DNA of 64,000 nt, taken from assembly GCA_024734495.1 (NCBI GenBank), contig JALMQS010000030.1, forward strand, positions 7,186,191 through 7,250,190, written 5' to 3'. This DNA comes from Forficula auricularia. Lineage: Eukaryota; Arthropoda; Insecta; Dermaptera; Forficulidae. Below, in pieces: positions 32,880 to 43,436 of this stretch. Both the position numbers and the translations under genes were made by a program. The first letter of the stretch is position 1. The number at the start of each line of letters is the position of its first letter. Under the pieces are notes generated by a model, which did no database searches, had not been told where the DNA came from, and saw only the letters and a list, made by a program, of their open reading frames with translations.

Positions 32880-33745
32880 ACCTTGAAATAATTTGAATCA
32901 TTATTACTTAACAATTAAATATGATTAAATAATTAATTACGCAACAATTAAATATAATTAAATAATTAATTACGTTACAATTAAATATGATTAAATAATT
33001 AAAATTGAAAATTTATTATCCATTTATAATAAGACGTTGTGTATTTATTTGTCAAATTTAAACTTTACGGCAAATTCATTTTCATTTTCGATTCTTTTAA
33101 TACCTAGATTTTTTTTTTATTTATTTATTATCACCGGTAACAAAGCCCATTTAGACAGCACATCAGTAAAGTGTTAATAGAATTAGTGAGGGAGTCGAGT
33201 TTTAGCCTGTCGAAATTTTATATGCTAGCCAGGCTCGAACCCAGGCCTCCCGCTTGAACATCGTCATCAAAATACCTAGATACTACTTATATGAAATATC
33301 TTTCAAATTCTGTTCATTTTTTTTTTTAATGAATTCTTATTCTGACAATTTAATTTATATATTTTTTTAAAATTATTTTATTTTGTTAAATTTTATTTAT
33401 TTAAATTGTGTCCCCTCTCCCAAATGTTAAGGTAAACATCAAAATTTTACAGGGTATTAATTTATAAAGATTCAATAAAAATTTAATAAAAAAATATACT
33501 CTGATAAATCAGAGCATTAATTAAAATTTTCCATTTAATTATTTAAATCATTATTACTTAACAATTAAATAATTAATTACGCAACAATTAAATATGATTA
33601 AATAATTAAAATTAAAAATTTATTATCCATTTATAGTATTTATTTGTTAAATTTAAACTTTACTGCAAATTCATTTTCATTTTCGACTCTTATTATACCT
33701 AGATACTATATAAAATATCTTTCAAATTCTCATTTTCTTAAAGGA
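32880..33745 (+). repeat. Duplicated AT-rich segment; first copy interrupted by a SINE
   Basis: Text at 32880-33109 plus 33271-33320 (CATTATTACTTAACAATTAA, TTATCCATTTATAATAAG, CAAATTCATTTTCATTTTCG, ATACCTAGATACTA) recurs at 33523-33745. The second copy is the uninterrupted state and so serves as an empty site for the SINE in the first. Confidence 0.7.
33110..33270 (-). mobile_element. tRNA-derived SINE, 161 bp, with 11-bp target duplication
   Basis: Minus strand: CCTGGGTTCGAGCCTGGC (B box) close to the 5' end, CGACAGGCTAAAACTCGACT in the body, and an A-rich tail (TTTTTTTTT at 33110). AATACCTAGAT flanks it at 33099-33109 and 33271-33281, and the paralogous empty site at 33523-33745 confirms the junctions. 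The A box is missing, so it is 5' truncated. Confidence 0.75.
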
Positions 33746-34785
33746 TCTAAAATATTATTTCGAGAAATTTTGAGGTTAAGATTTCCAAACTCATTTATAA
33801 TACTATTTTCTATTTATCTATTTTCTCTATATCTATTTTCATAGTTATTTTAATTATATTAAGTACTTAATTATTTTGCTTAATTATAAATTAAAAATGT
33901 TGGAAATTTTATAATTTAGTGCCTACAACTCAAAACTCATTTTTGACAAAAAAAGTCAATTACTTGTTATTTCCTATAGTAGTACCTACTATGAGTACAG
34001 GTACTTAGATATTATCGAGTTGTATTAATCTCAAACTTCCTTCACAATAACAAAAGAGTGTTAGTTTGACACTTTAAGGGCCAATTGCATATAAAGGGAT
34101 TTTGCAGTGCCTTCTTTTTCTCTATTTCGACAGTATAAACAACTATACAATCCAACCCTTAGTCGAAAGAGTTACCTATTCTGTCTGTCTCTTTTGTTAT
34201 TGTACAAAAGAAAGATTAAGATTTCAAACTCGTTAATATTGAACTACGAATTGTAGATCAACTTATTGTTTTTTTCCAAATTAAAAAAAGGTTGTTTATA
34301 CCTACACTACGTTGCTTATTGAAGTTACTTGTACTATCTAAATTATACAATTAAACGAAGCCAGCATTAATTAATTAAATTAATAATTGTATAATAATAA
34401 TTGAATTAATATTATTAATTGATATAATTATATAATAATTGAATAAATAATTAATATTAATAATTGAACAAATAATTAATATTAATAATTGAATAAATAA
34501 TTATATAATAATAATTGAATAAATAATTAATATAGCCAATGGCCAGCGGTCCTTAGATGTTGTGGATGCTCCTCATCTTTAAAATTTCAAAACGCCAAGA
34601 GTATTTTCATACTATTATAGATCATAAATTTGAAAAATAACGAAAAATTCTACTTTATTTTATCGATGAAATTTACAAAAAAGATCGAAAAATAAAATAA
34701 CATTGTTTAGCGAATCGTATTCATAATTAGAATTAGTTTAGAAGACCTTATAAAATTGGATAAATAAATAAATTTCAGTTTTATA
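33746..34785. other. Intronic AT-rich stretch with an AATTAATATTAAT low-complexity run
   Basis: At 34370-34535 AATAAATAATTAATATTAAT words repeat irregularly. No gene recognised. Confidence 0.45.
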
Positions 34786-34790
34786 TTAAA

Positions 34791-35099
34791 CTAGCTGACG
34801 ACCGGGCCTTCGGCCCGGCGTCACCTAGCCCCTGGCGGGAGCGTCTCGTTCATACCAATTTAATAATTGAAATTTAAAATCTTACTGTAAGTATCGAAAG
34901 AATGTGCTGAATGAAATTGATTCAAAAATAAGGAAGAATAAGGAAAGATTTATTTAACACATTGCCTAAGCACGATCACTATCTGACCAATCAGAATCGT
35001 TCTAATAATTTAACGCTTTGGCATTGGCTATGCACTGGCCAATCAGATCGTTTCCACATACATATATATCCACATACTTTTCTATTTTATATATATAGA
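34791..35099 (-). mobile_element. Non-autonomous Helitron (309 bp), copy 1
   Basis: Minus strand begins TCTATATATATAAAATAGAA and ends CCGGGCCGAAGGCCCGG (7-bp GC hairpin), TCGTCAG, CTAG, then host T; host A precedes TC. These are complete Helitron ends. The copy at 40847-41157 is nearly identical, differing by a few single-base changes or indels, so both probably come from a recent burst. An AGAT microsatellite (35097-35117) adjoins it. Confidence 0.8.
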
Positions 35100-35118
35100 T
35101 AGATAGATAGATAGATAA

Positions 35119-35225
35119 TATATACTTTTCGTCACTTTATTTGCGACTTCCTCAGCGACTTATTTCTCAACTCAATTGTCGCAAATAAAGTGACGAAACG
35201 TAGGTATAATTATTTAATATAAAAC
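35119..35225. repeat. Fold-back fragment, family J
   Basis: Left: ACTTTTCGTCACTTTATTTG, CGACTTCCTCAGCG; right: TTGTCGCAAATAAAGTGACG, AAACGTAGGTATAA. The minus-strand core at 35122-35158 reads CTGAGGAA, GTCGC...GTGAC, GAAA. The right arm has lost CTGANGA. A neighbouring OLIGO-like TTTATTTATT follows. Confidence 0.55.
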
Positions 35226-37050
35226 TCTGAAATTTATTTATTTATTCAATTTCCTACTATCTTATAAACTAAAATAACATTTTAAAAATTGAAGGGATCT
35301 TTTTATTGGAACGTCACAGCCGCCACTGAATATATAGGTATCCTTTGATCATATACATTTTTTTAATGATATTATCAAAATCATTTTCATTATTAAAACA
35401 AGTCCTTAGCCCGCCGCAGGGCACACATCAATATAATAGTTTTGATATTCGTTTGTCGTTTATACTTTTTTTAAACTGAAAATCCTTTGCATATATGCTT
35501 TTTTTTCCCCTGTTGTAAATGCAGATATATTTTATAAATTGTATTAATATATATTAAACTTTAAAAAGATTAAATTTAAATTTGTAGAAAAAAATTCAAT
35601 TAGAGTTTTCTTATTAGAATTTAGAATAAGAATATCAAAAAGGAAAAAAGAGGCCGGTGAACATATCCTCATAGGACTAAAAGTTCACTTTTTATGAATT
35701 ACACCGATTACTTGACCCCTCAGGATTCTATGTTTCAAATTTTAAGCCAATCAGTTAAACCGTGTAACCTGGAGCTCGGTGAACATAGATATATAGAATC
35801 CCAAAATTTGATTAAATTCGATTTTTCAACTGTTAATTAAATTTAATCACCACTGATTTTTTTTTTTTCACTCACTCTCGGGCTAATATACCTACTTTTT
35901 TCCACTTCCGGATTATATCTTAAAAAAAAAGAGTGGCAAAACTGGGAGGGTTTGAATTCGAGAGCGTAACTTTGAAATTATTATAATTGCGATGCATGGA
36001 AACAAAAACAAAAAAACCAACATCGAAACCGGATGCATATCAACAAAAAAAAATCATATTTCCCTTATCTAGATTGTTTATTTGTAATTAGAGATAACAA
36101 TTACTCAGGTCTACCACTCGTTAATTATTGTTTTCTTATGAAAATCACACACTTTATTAAACGTTTTCCACCATAATATTTATTCTTCAATGATATTTAA
36201 TTTTTTCTGAAAATAAGCCATATCCAATTATTATTAATACTATTGCTATTACTCTTCGTGATTACTAGTTACGATATATTCTCTTGATTTACGATTTACA
36301 TTATTTTTTTTTCATTTGAATAATTATATACCGTAAAGGAATTTTATTTCCAATAAAGTATTCTTTTCAAACAAATAAAAATTCTTTTTATTGGCCATAT
36401 TTTTTCCTCTTATCAATTTATAATGAATACCCTTCTTAAAAAGAGGCGTAAAAATGGACGAAAGGGAATAATTACGTATATCCGTTGAATATATGAAAAT
36501 CATCAATTCTTCGATTTCTTACTGATGACTATCTCATATAATTATGATCTTTTACTTTTTCATTAAAAAAATTAATTTAGCATATTTATCTACTTTTAAT
36601 ATATCATATACGATTATTGGAAAGTCTTTATTCATTTAAATTTCCCGCCTTGGGCATTATAACCTCAAAGGGTGATTGTTGCCTCTTTGGTAATTTTCTT
36701 TTTGATCTTATTTTATTTGAAATAAATTATTCCAATTTATGTCAATTAAAATTATCATTTAATATATAGAAATTACTGATATATAATTCACTGTCATTTC
36801 CATATCATCAAATTAATTATAATAAATTTTAGTTTCGCAATAATAACTTTTAAGTATATAACAATTATCATTAAAATTATCATTATTGATGCCTAAATGA
36901 AATTGCTAAATAATTAATCAAATGTCTTAAAAGCCCCTCACTCCAATGATTAATTAATGATCTCTTTGGTCTTTTTTGAGTTGTATAAAGAGTCTGTCAA
37001 TGGAAAGTGGTAGAGTTGGTGGCAAATAGTTGTTCCTTCTTTCAAGATCA
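35226..37050. other. Intronic stretch, no gene recognised
   Basis: No exon or element delimited. GGAGCTCGGTGAACATAG-type text near 35660-35800 is unassigned. Confidence 0.4.
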
Positions 37051-37059
37051 ACTTGATCT

Positions 37060-37212
37060 GGTTCGACAACGCGTATTGTTCTCCAAGTATGGATGGGCAT
37101 GGGCAACGCCGGCTGACCAGCTCCCAGAGGGCGGGCCTAGCGCGATAAGAGAGGGGTAACTGGGCGTGGCTTACCGCCTGAGACTCCGCCCTCGACCTCC
37201 CTCCACAATTTT
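37060..37212. promoter_or_regulatory. GC-rich, apparently single-copy patch: candidate enhancer or alternative promoter
   Basis: Stands out from AT-rich surroundings with GGGCATGGGCAACGCCGG, GAGGGCGGGCC and GGGCGTGGC (a CACCC/KLF-type box) and ends CCGCCCTCGACC. It has no partner elsewhere in the window and no open frame. Within the long zfh2 intron this would suit a regulatory element, but only its composition supports this. Confidence 0.3.
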
Positions 37213-37329
37213 CTTTCTAGCCACAGACAAAGTTAAAATCAAAGATTCTTAATCAATCATTCACGTAGACACAAATACTTTAGAGACGTAGATCTTGAAA
37301 AGATTTTTAGGCTTTTAATTACCATAAAC

Positions 37330-37870
37330 CTAAAAAATGTATGCAACCCTATACAATTAGAATATTCCCATTGTAATCAAAATATCTCCAAAACAGTTGA
37401 TTCTATGAAAAAATTTATTTAAAGTTTTCTATGGGCTATTTTATAATCTATATATTTGATAATAACTATAAAAGTCGTAGGACTAATAAATAACGAGATA
37501 TTGAACCCTGAAGTAGCTCTTTTTCAAAAATTCACATTGTATTATTTCCATAACTGTTGATTCTATGAAAAAACTTATATAAACTTTTTTATGGAGTATT
37601 TTATAATCTATATATTTGATAATAACTATATAAGTCGTAGGACTAATAAATAACGAGATATTTCTGAAAAACAAATATACCTTGGAGTTAGCTCTTTTTC
37701 AAAAATCAAATATTCATATTGTATTATTTCCAAAACTGTTGATTTTATGAACAAAATTTATAAAAACTTTTTTTTAGAAGATTTTATAATCTACATATTT
37801 GATTATACATATTTTAATCGTACGGCCACTAGATAGCGAGATATTTACCATAGAAAACCATCCTTAATTA
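37330..37870 (+). repeat. Three diverged tandem copies of an approximately 180-bp unit
   Basis: GTTGATTCTATGAAAAAA, TTTTATAATCTATATATTTG, ATAATAACTATA(A/T)AAGTC and AAATAACGAGATATT recur at about 37390, 37555 and 37737 in the same order, with increasing divergence in the third. Confidence 0.65.
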
Positions 37871-37976
37871 AAAAATATTTAAATAAATAAATTTATTTTA
37901 AAAAGAACCGTGTTTGGTAGCCCTATTTTTTAATGAAGGCAGGAAGAAAGACAGTATTTGAAATTGTTCAGTTGGA

Positions 37977-38298
37977 ATAACTTGTTACCGGTGTAATGAT
38001 TCTTGATGTAAAACGTCTTCTGGAGATAGATTTTACGTGTTTTTATGACTTGGGTGAGTAGTATATAATCCTCATTTCCACCCTTTAAAAAATTTATTAT
38101 AAATGTTACAACAAAAAATTAAAACATGCAATGATCTTTTCCAGTTGACGTCCACTGATGAAGAGCAGCGGTATAGCGCTCGAAACGTTGTTAAAATATC
38201 GATTACGTCTGCCCAAAATAAAGTAACAAATAGAAGTTGACTTTTATTTCAACTTTTTATTTTCCCCTTACTGGCCCCTTAGCCAATTCAATTTAAAT
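37977..38298 (+). repeat. Family F element, plus orientation
   Basis: Ends match the decayed copy at 3660-4232 (ACTTGTTACCGGTG, GACTTGGGTGAGTAGT, ACTGGCCCCTTAGCCAATT). The interior carries the hammerhead-like core at 38154-38189. Not an obvious fold-back in this copy: a single arm. Confidence 0.6.
38154..38189 (+). ncRNA. Hammerhead-like motif (family F)
   Basis: CTGATGAA, GAGC / loop / GCTC (4-bp helix II), GAAA, CG, TT. The core CUGAUGA is canonical. Helix I pairing with the immediate flanks is not evident. Confidence 0.38.
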
Positions 38299-39540
38299 AA
38301 ATTTATTATTATTAAACTTAATTTACAAATTACTCAAAGCAATTAATAGCTTATTACGTAATTATATATTATTATATAAATATTTCTCTCTTTTCATTGA
38401 TTTAGAATAAATTCAATATTTTATCGTAAATGACGTTTCGGTAATTAATTTTTTTAACCTAATATTTAGATACCCTTTAAACGTATTATATTATTTATAT
38501 TGTCTATTTATATTGTCTATTGTCTATCTGAAGCAATATTCTGGATCTATTCCTAATCTCCTAGTAATTAGTCAAAAGGGTTCCTCTGGGAATAAAGCAG
38601 GTATATAAGCGTGGGAGTAACCACCCCTCAATTCAGTAAATAGTTCCTTTACATTTATTATTTGAAAAATTAAGAGTATATGTCATTCATCAAAAATCCT
38701 TAACTAGGTACCGTAAGCTATAACTACTTGAAATAAAATTTAGTATTTCCATAAAATATTTTTTGTTTTGTTTAGGATACTAGAATCTATTTATTTAGTC
38801 AGATTCTAGTAGAATAAAAGCTTTATTATTTATTTATTTTTTCAAAATCATTATTTCATTTCATTATATATTATTTGTTTTCTTTTTTGAATTTTCGTTG
38901 TAAATTTCCAATTATTATTTTTTTGAAAATTCTATATTTACTGAAATAACTAGATTTGAAAGTAGTGGTATATATGATAATAACATTTGTGTAAATAAAT
39001 AAATAAATAAAACTCCAATAAATGTATTAGCTAATATAAGAATTCTTTCAGATTAATCCACCCATGTATGGCGATTAAAAAAAAAAAATAATTTTTAAAT
39101 TTCACCATGGGTGGTTCAAACCAAAATAATCCTCTTTAGTTCATCAATCTGACCACTAGAGTGAGCCTAAACAAGCATTATGGCACTCTATTGTTATCAT
39201 ATAAGTACATAATAAAATATAGTAGATATGTTACGATTTTTCTAATTAAAAATCTAGAAAATAATCTTACAATTTTTTTAAAATAATACCAGGGCAAGAC
39301 TTATCCCCCTAATTAATTAACTATACCGGATATGACATATGACTATTCATTTCTCATTAATGCATTTCATCTTCATCATCATTCTTTTTGTCTTGTTTTT
39401 TATATAAAAAAGTATGAAGTTTTTCCTCAATTTTTTCCCCTTACTAAAATAAAGAGTCAAGAAGAATACTAGTAATATGTAAATTAAAAAAAAATCGAAA
39501 TTGGGACCTTCAGACCTCGAGATCGAAGTATTTGAAATTG
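38299..39540. other. Intronic AT-rich stretch, no gene recognised
   Basis: No gene or delimitable element seen. Confidence 0.4.
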
Positions 39541-39544
39541 TTAA

Positions 39545-39660
39545 ACATTTTTTTTAACCTGTAAACTCCTGATAATGGACTAATAATCCGAAATATATTG
39601 AGTTTGTATAAACCTCTTTGAGTTTTATTTCATTCACTGTGAAACTACACACCCTTTACT
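39545..39660 (+). repeat. Family L element, plus orientation
   Basis: TGTAAACTCCTGATAATGG, GTATAAACCTCTTTGAG, TTTATTTCATTCACTGTGAA. The reverse-orientation copy is at 52518-52640. Confidence 0.6.
39563..39605 (+). ncRNA. Hammerhead-ribozyme-like motif (family L, copy 1)
   Basis: AAACTC (helix I), CTGATAAT (core with G8 to A), GGA / CTAATAA / TCC (helix II), GAAA, TATA palindrome, TT, GAGTTT (6 perfect pairs with AAACTC). Architecture is complete; the G8 change would be expected to harm activity. Confidence 0.45.
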
Positions 39661-39714
39661 TTATTAATTAACATTTTTTTTTTTTTTTATTAATAAAGTT
39701 ATTTATTTATTTAT

Positions 39715-39925
39715 TATTTAGTAATAAATAAAATATTCACGGGTTTTTTTGGACAAACTATTTTTATTTGTTATCTAATGTTTCATTTTAATTTTCGTAC
39801 TATACACGTTTCGTCCTTTTCTCAGGACTTTATCAAGTAGATACGAAAATTAAAATTAAACATTAATAAATAAAAAAAAAGTTGGCAAAAAAAAACCCAT
39901 GAATATTTTATTTAATTATTATAAT
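39715..39925. repeat. Fold-back element, family K
   Basis: Arms AATAAATAAAATATTCACGG, TTAATTTTCGTACTA mirrored at 39840-39925 (GATACGAAAATTAAAATTA, CCCATGAATATTTTATT). Hammerhead-like minus-strand motif at 39803-39838. Confidence 0.65.
39803..39838 (-). ncRNA. Hammerhead-like motif with U3/A8 core (family K)
   Basis: Minus strand: TTGATAAA, GTCC / TGAGAAAA / GGAC (perfect 4-bp helix II), GAAACGTG. The core shows C3 to U and G8 to A together, the same paired change as family A, although the stems are unrelated in sequence. G at the cleavage position argues against activity of this copy. Confidence 0.3.
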
Positions 39926-40521
39926 GGACATGAATCAACTAAAATTATTTAGTATATATGTTACGAAAATTATTATTTCTATTTATTTAATTTAAAATTT
40001 TATTAATTAAATGGTTTTTTTAGTCACATATAATAAATAAATACATACCTACATATTATTTATTTGATTAATTTATTCAATTTAATTATATATTGCTTTA
40101 TCCCGAACTAATATTGTTTTATTTTTCGAATTGTATAATATTATAAAGTTCTCAATGAATGAAATGACAAAAATATAAAAATTCGTTTTTTTTTTTTATT
40201 TATTAGATATTATTATTATCACGTTATATAGTTCAAATGATAAATAAATATAATAAAATGTATAGTAAATCAATTTTACCTGGCCGAGTGGAACTTTCTA
40301 AAAAAAAAAATCGTGTCGTTAATTTGTTCCTTATCACCTCAAAATGTTATCAGACATGGATCTTGGGCTGGGAAAACAAAATTGAAACCCACTGTTTATG
40401 GGGGCGATGGAGGGGGGCAGGGAAGGTGCTGAATGACAGACAGACAGACAGCTGCTTCTCTTTTTTTTTTTTTTTATTTACTTTATGCTTACCTTTTTAC
40501 CGAACATTTCTTAGCTTAGAT

Positions 40522-40556
40522 CAGGAGTGTCCAACCCGCGGCCCAACCCAAAATCC
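40522..40556 (+). mobile_element. Possible hAT terminus remnant
   Basis: CAGGAGTGTCCAACCCGCGG resembles the CAGGGGTGTCCAA ends of a common hAT group. No opposite end was found. Confidence 0.35.
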
Positions 40557-40846
40557 TAAACTTCTTAAAATCTTTGAAATTTATATAATACTTTTTATTA
40601 AAAAAATTGTCACAAAATGCCGTTAATATACCTACACATTAAAAATATCTGACTTACCTTGGAACAATCTTAAGATAAGAAAAATTCCCTCACATCGAAA
40701 TTATCACAATATGTAACACCCATACCCCCACCTTTTGCATTTCTAGTCTTCTAGTGACCCACAGATTATGGGTATTTAGGGTTATAAATAAATACCGTAT
40801 AATTATTTTTTTAATTAAATAACAATTTGTCTAGTTTTATAATTAA

Positions 40847-41157
40847 CTAGCTGACGACCGGGCCTTCGGCCCGGCGTCACCTAGCCCCTGGCGGGGAGCG
40901 TCTCGTTCATACCAATTTAATAATTGAAATTTAAAATCTTACTGTAAGTATCGAAAGAATGTGCTGAATGAAATTGATTCAAAAATAAGGGAAGAATAAG
41001 GAAAGATTTATTTAACACATTGCCTAAGCACGATCACTATCTGACCAATCAGAATCGTTCTAATAATTTAACGCTTTGGCATTGGCTATGCACTGGCCAA
41101 TCAGATCGTTTCCACATACATATATATCCACATACTTTTCTATTTTATATATATAGA
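40847..41157 (-). mobile_element. Non-autonomous Helitron (311 bp), copy 2
   Basis: Same ends as the 34791-35099 element: TCTATATATATAAAATAG start, CCGGGCCGAAGGCCCGG hairpin, CTAG end, A/T insertion site. It differs from copy 1 by single-base indels in the GGCGGGGAG and AGGGAAG runs. Confidence 0.8.
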
Positions 41158-41226
41158 TTAAATTGTCAAATTCTAATATTTAATATTTATGGGATTTAAA
41201 ACTCGATTTTTAATCAATTAAATTTT

Positions 41227-41475
41227 TTTTTTATTTTTATAAATTTTATTAAACCAATTATTTTACATTAATTAATGTATACATTGTATTTTTGCTTCGA
41301 TTCCGGAGATTACTTCTCCACCATCGAGTGTCCTTATTCATCTTTAGTCATTGTTTTTAATAAGAGGAAAAATCTAATTAGATAAAAAAACCTCTTTTCC
41401 GATAATTATTTCAATTCCATTATTCCCCAATCAAGTCGATTGGTTAATTCCTCCCTCCACTTCCTCCGTCGACCG
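41227..41475 (-). mobile_element. Retroposon (249 bp) with 14-bp target duplication, copy 1
   Basis: AATCAATTAAATTT flanks it at 41213-41226 and 41476-41489. The left edge is T-rich, so the minus strand carries an A-rich 3' tail preceded by an AATAAA-type signal. A second copy at 54952-55201 shares all but the 5' 25-45 bp. No pol III boxes and no ORF are visible; it is probably a 5'-truncated LINE tail or a SINE of another type. Confidence 0.7.
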
Positions 41476-41589
41476 AATCAATTAAATTTCCCAACTTTTA
41501 ATTTATAATAACAATTGTATTGATCTAATTGTGGAATTTAAAATTAAAAAACCAAATAATAAAATTAAAAGGAAATTGAATAAAAATGT

Positions 41590-41815
41590 AATTATACATT
41601 TTTTATCGAGACAACCACCTGTGAATAATTATTTCAATTAACAAAAAAAGCCATCAAAAACAACTTAGCCGATGATGAGACCGTGACAGATCGAATGTCC
41701 AACACAAAACCCCCCTAACCAATGAATTTCATCCAAATCGTTAGAGCCGTTTTCGAGAACCCGACCAGATATATATATATACAATTTTTGCTCGTTAATT
41801 AAGAGAGATAGATAG
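41590..41815 (+). repeat. Dispersed repeat ending in ATATAT + TTGCTCGTTAATTAAG
   Basis: GAGACAACCACCTGTGAATA, ATCAAAAACAACTTAGCCGA, GATGAGACCGTGACAGA, TTAGAGCCGTTTTCGAGA, then an AT run and TTTTGCTCGTTAATTAAG. The same order recurs at 62915-63130; parts recur at 48345-48420 and 48505-48545. An ATAGATAGAT tail follows. Looks like one 3'-conserved mobile family. Confidence 0.6.
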
Positions 41816-41937
41816 ATATTCCAAGTTTCAAAGCCTTCTTGAATTTTTGCATTTTTGAAAGAACTACCTTAAGAACCATTTTGATTTCTGATTTTAATTA
41901 TTATGTACCTTTAAATTATCATATTCATCATACTTAT

Positions 41938-42626
41938 AAATAAATAAATAAATAAATAAATCTTTATTTCTCGACCTGCTTAGAGGCACAAGTCCTCGGT
42001 GGCTAGGTCCTCCAAACATCAATACAATCTAGCTACAACAATACATTAATAAACATCAATACAAATTAATTACAACAATTTAACAAATAATAAACAAGTA
42101 AAAAAAAAAAAGAAGAAAAAAAAAATTAGAAATGTATGCTCATTAACAAATAACATGACCATATATTTCCATCAAAAGACAAAAAGTAATTTAAAAATTC
42201 CGCGCAAAAAACCCGATACCAGGAGCAAGCGACGCATTAGCCATCCCGGCATTTGCCATAAGTTGTTAAGGAAACCTGGTCAAAACCTTAACAAGGATGG
42301 TATGACCTCTCTCTGCCTCACCTAATCTCTGCTTGCGAGAACTAAATAAAATTTTGCACAACTCTAGGACATTAGGACTTGACAAAATTTATAATTGATT
42401 TAATCATAGGGGGCAGAATCTAGAAACGAGGGGTTATTTTCCTAAACAAAGGTATAAATAGAGACAGTTGATGACGTCAGGGGTTTCTTTTGTCTTTATT
42501 TTTATTTATTTATATTTAAATGTATTTTTCATACATATATATTATAATATTTTCAAATCTTAATACTAAGGTTATAACCTAAAATTTCTCAATATTTCTC
42601 AATAGAAATGTGTTCAACTGTCCCTC
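41938..42626 (-). mobile_element. 3'UTR and tail of a LINE, minus strand
   Basis: Lies directly downstream (minus strand) of the LINE ORF fragment and ends in an ATTT repeat (41938-41968), as CR1/Jockey-type LINEs often do. A second sequence break near 42488 means the tail may belong to a different copy. Confidence 0.4.
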
Positions 42627-42988
42627 TTAAGATATATCTTTCACTTGGTTCTTAAATTGAATCAGACTTGATGCATTTCTCACTTCAGCTGGTAAAGAAT
42701 TAAATTCCTCGAGTCCTCTAAAATATAATGAATTTCTTGTGCCCCCTCAATAAGTATATCGTCTCTAATTTGCGTCTCATGGTCATGGATCTCGTTGACC
42801 AATTGCTTCACATTCATAAGTCCTAAACATTCCAGCATACTACTTATTGATGTATATCTGTCACATTTTAAAATAATTCTCAGGCATCTATTTTGTAAGA
42901 GCTGCAGCTTATCAATATTCTCCTGACTACCAAAATATAATATTGTAGGACAGTAAGAGAAACTAAGACTAATTACACTGCTCGACAA
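42627..42988 (-). pseudogene. C-terminal fragment of a LINE ORF2 (Jockey/CR1-like), frameshifted
   Basis: The minus-strand frame from 42988 reads SSVISLSFSYCPTILYFGSQ, then LQLLQNRCLRIILKCDRYTS and CLGLMNVKQL, the standard region downstream of the RT domain in Jockey/CR1-type LINEs (Y/HC..I......L..LQNR..R.IL). Near 42730 the homology shifts frame and continues FRGLEEFNSLPAEVRNASSL and ends NQVKDIS* at 42627. The RT catalytic domain is absent. This is a 5'-truncated, frameshifted dead copy. It begins at 42973-42990, where another repeat starts. Confidence 0.7.
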
Positions 42989-43066
42989 AAATTAAACAAA
43001 ATTATCTCCCCGGAAACCTAACAATCTATTCCAGTAGAGTTTTATACGCTGATTATCATGCAATTT
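42973..43066 (+). repeat. Repeat with CACTGCTCGACAAAAATTAA start, copy 1
   Basis: CACTG(C/A)TC(G/A)ACAAAAA, CC...AAACCTAAC, ATTCCA(G/T)TAGAGT and TATACGCTGATTATCAT(G/A)CA recur at 45473-45560. The start resembles Tc1-type termini next to TA, but no partner end was defined. Confidence 0.45.
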
Positions 43067-43325
43067 TAAAAAATTGCCGATGATACACTAATATCAGTGG
43101 AGGATTGTGATGTTGAGATGGCTTGTCAGTAAATGAATGGAATCCTTAGGAAGTTGGAAGACTGGCTAAATATGAATAAACAATTTATAAATTGTACGAA
43201 ATCGTAATTTATTTGGGGGTGAGTGGAGAAGGGTTAAGTCCAATCTATCACAATGGGGTAAATTTGGAATATGTTGATTCATTTAAATACCTCGGAGTAG
43301 TGGTTGACTCGAAGTTGAACTTTAA
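43067..43325 (+). pseudogene. LINE reverse-transcriptase fragment (5' part), split by a satellite-bearing MITE
   Basis: The plus strand encodes KIADDTLISVEDCDVEMACQ, then a stop, then MNGILRKLEDWLNMNKQF; after frame disruption it reads VDSFKYLGVVVDSKLNF up to 43323. IADDTLI is a decayed F/YADD catalytic motif, and FKYLGV.ID..L.F is the conserved block that follows it in Jockey-type LINEs. The reading resumes at 45358 after the 2-kb insertion at 43326-45357. Stops and frameshifts show it is dead. Confidence 0.7.
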
Positions 43326-43436
43326 GGGCCGGTTGTATGTCGCAAAGTAAATGATTTTTACCACTAACCAAGGGTAGATGGTAAATGGAGGGACTGGGAT
43401 GGACAATCAGATGCCAGGCACTGACAGTAAAAAGCA

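Noticed and set aside
40237..40626. 129-codon plus-strand frame
   Set aside because: Passes through a poly-T run and a GACA microsatellite and has no family resemblance.
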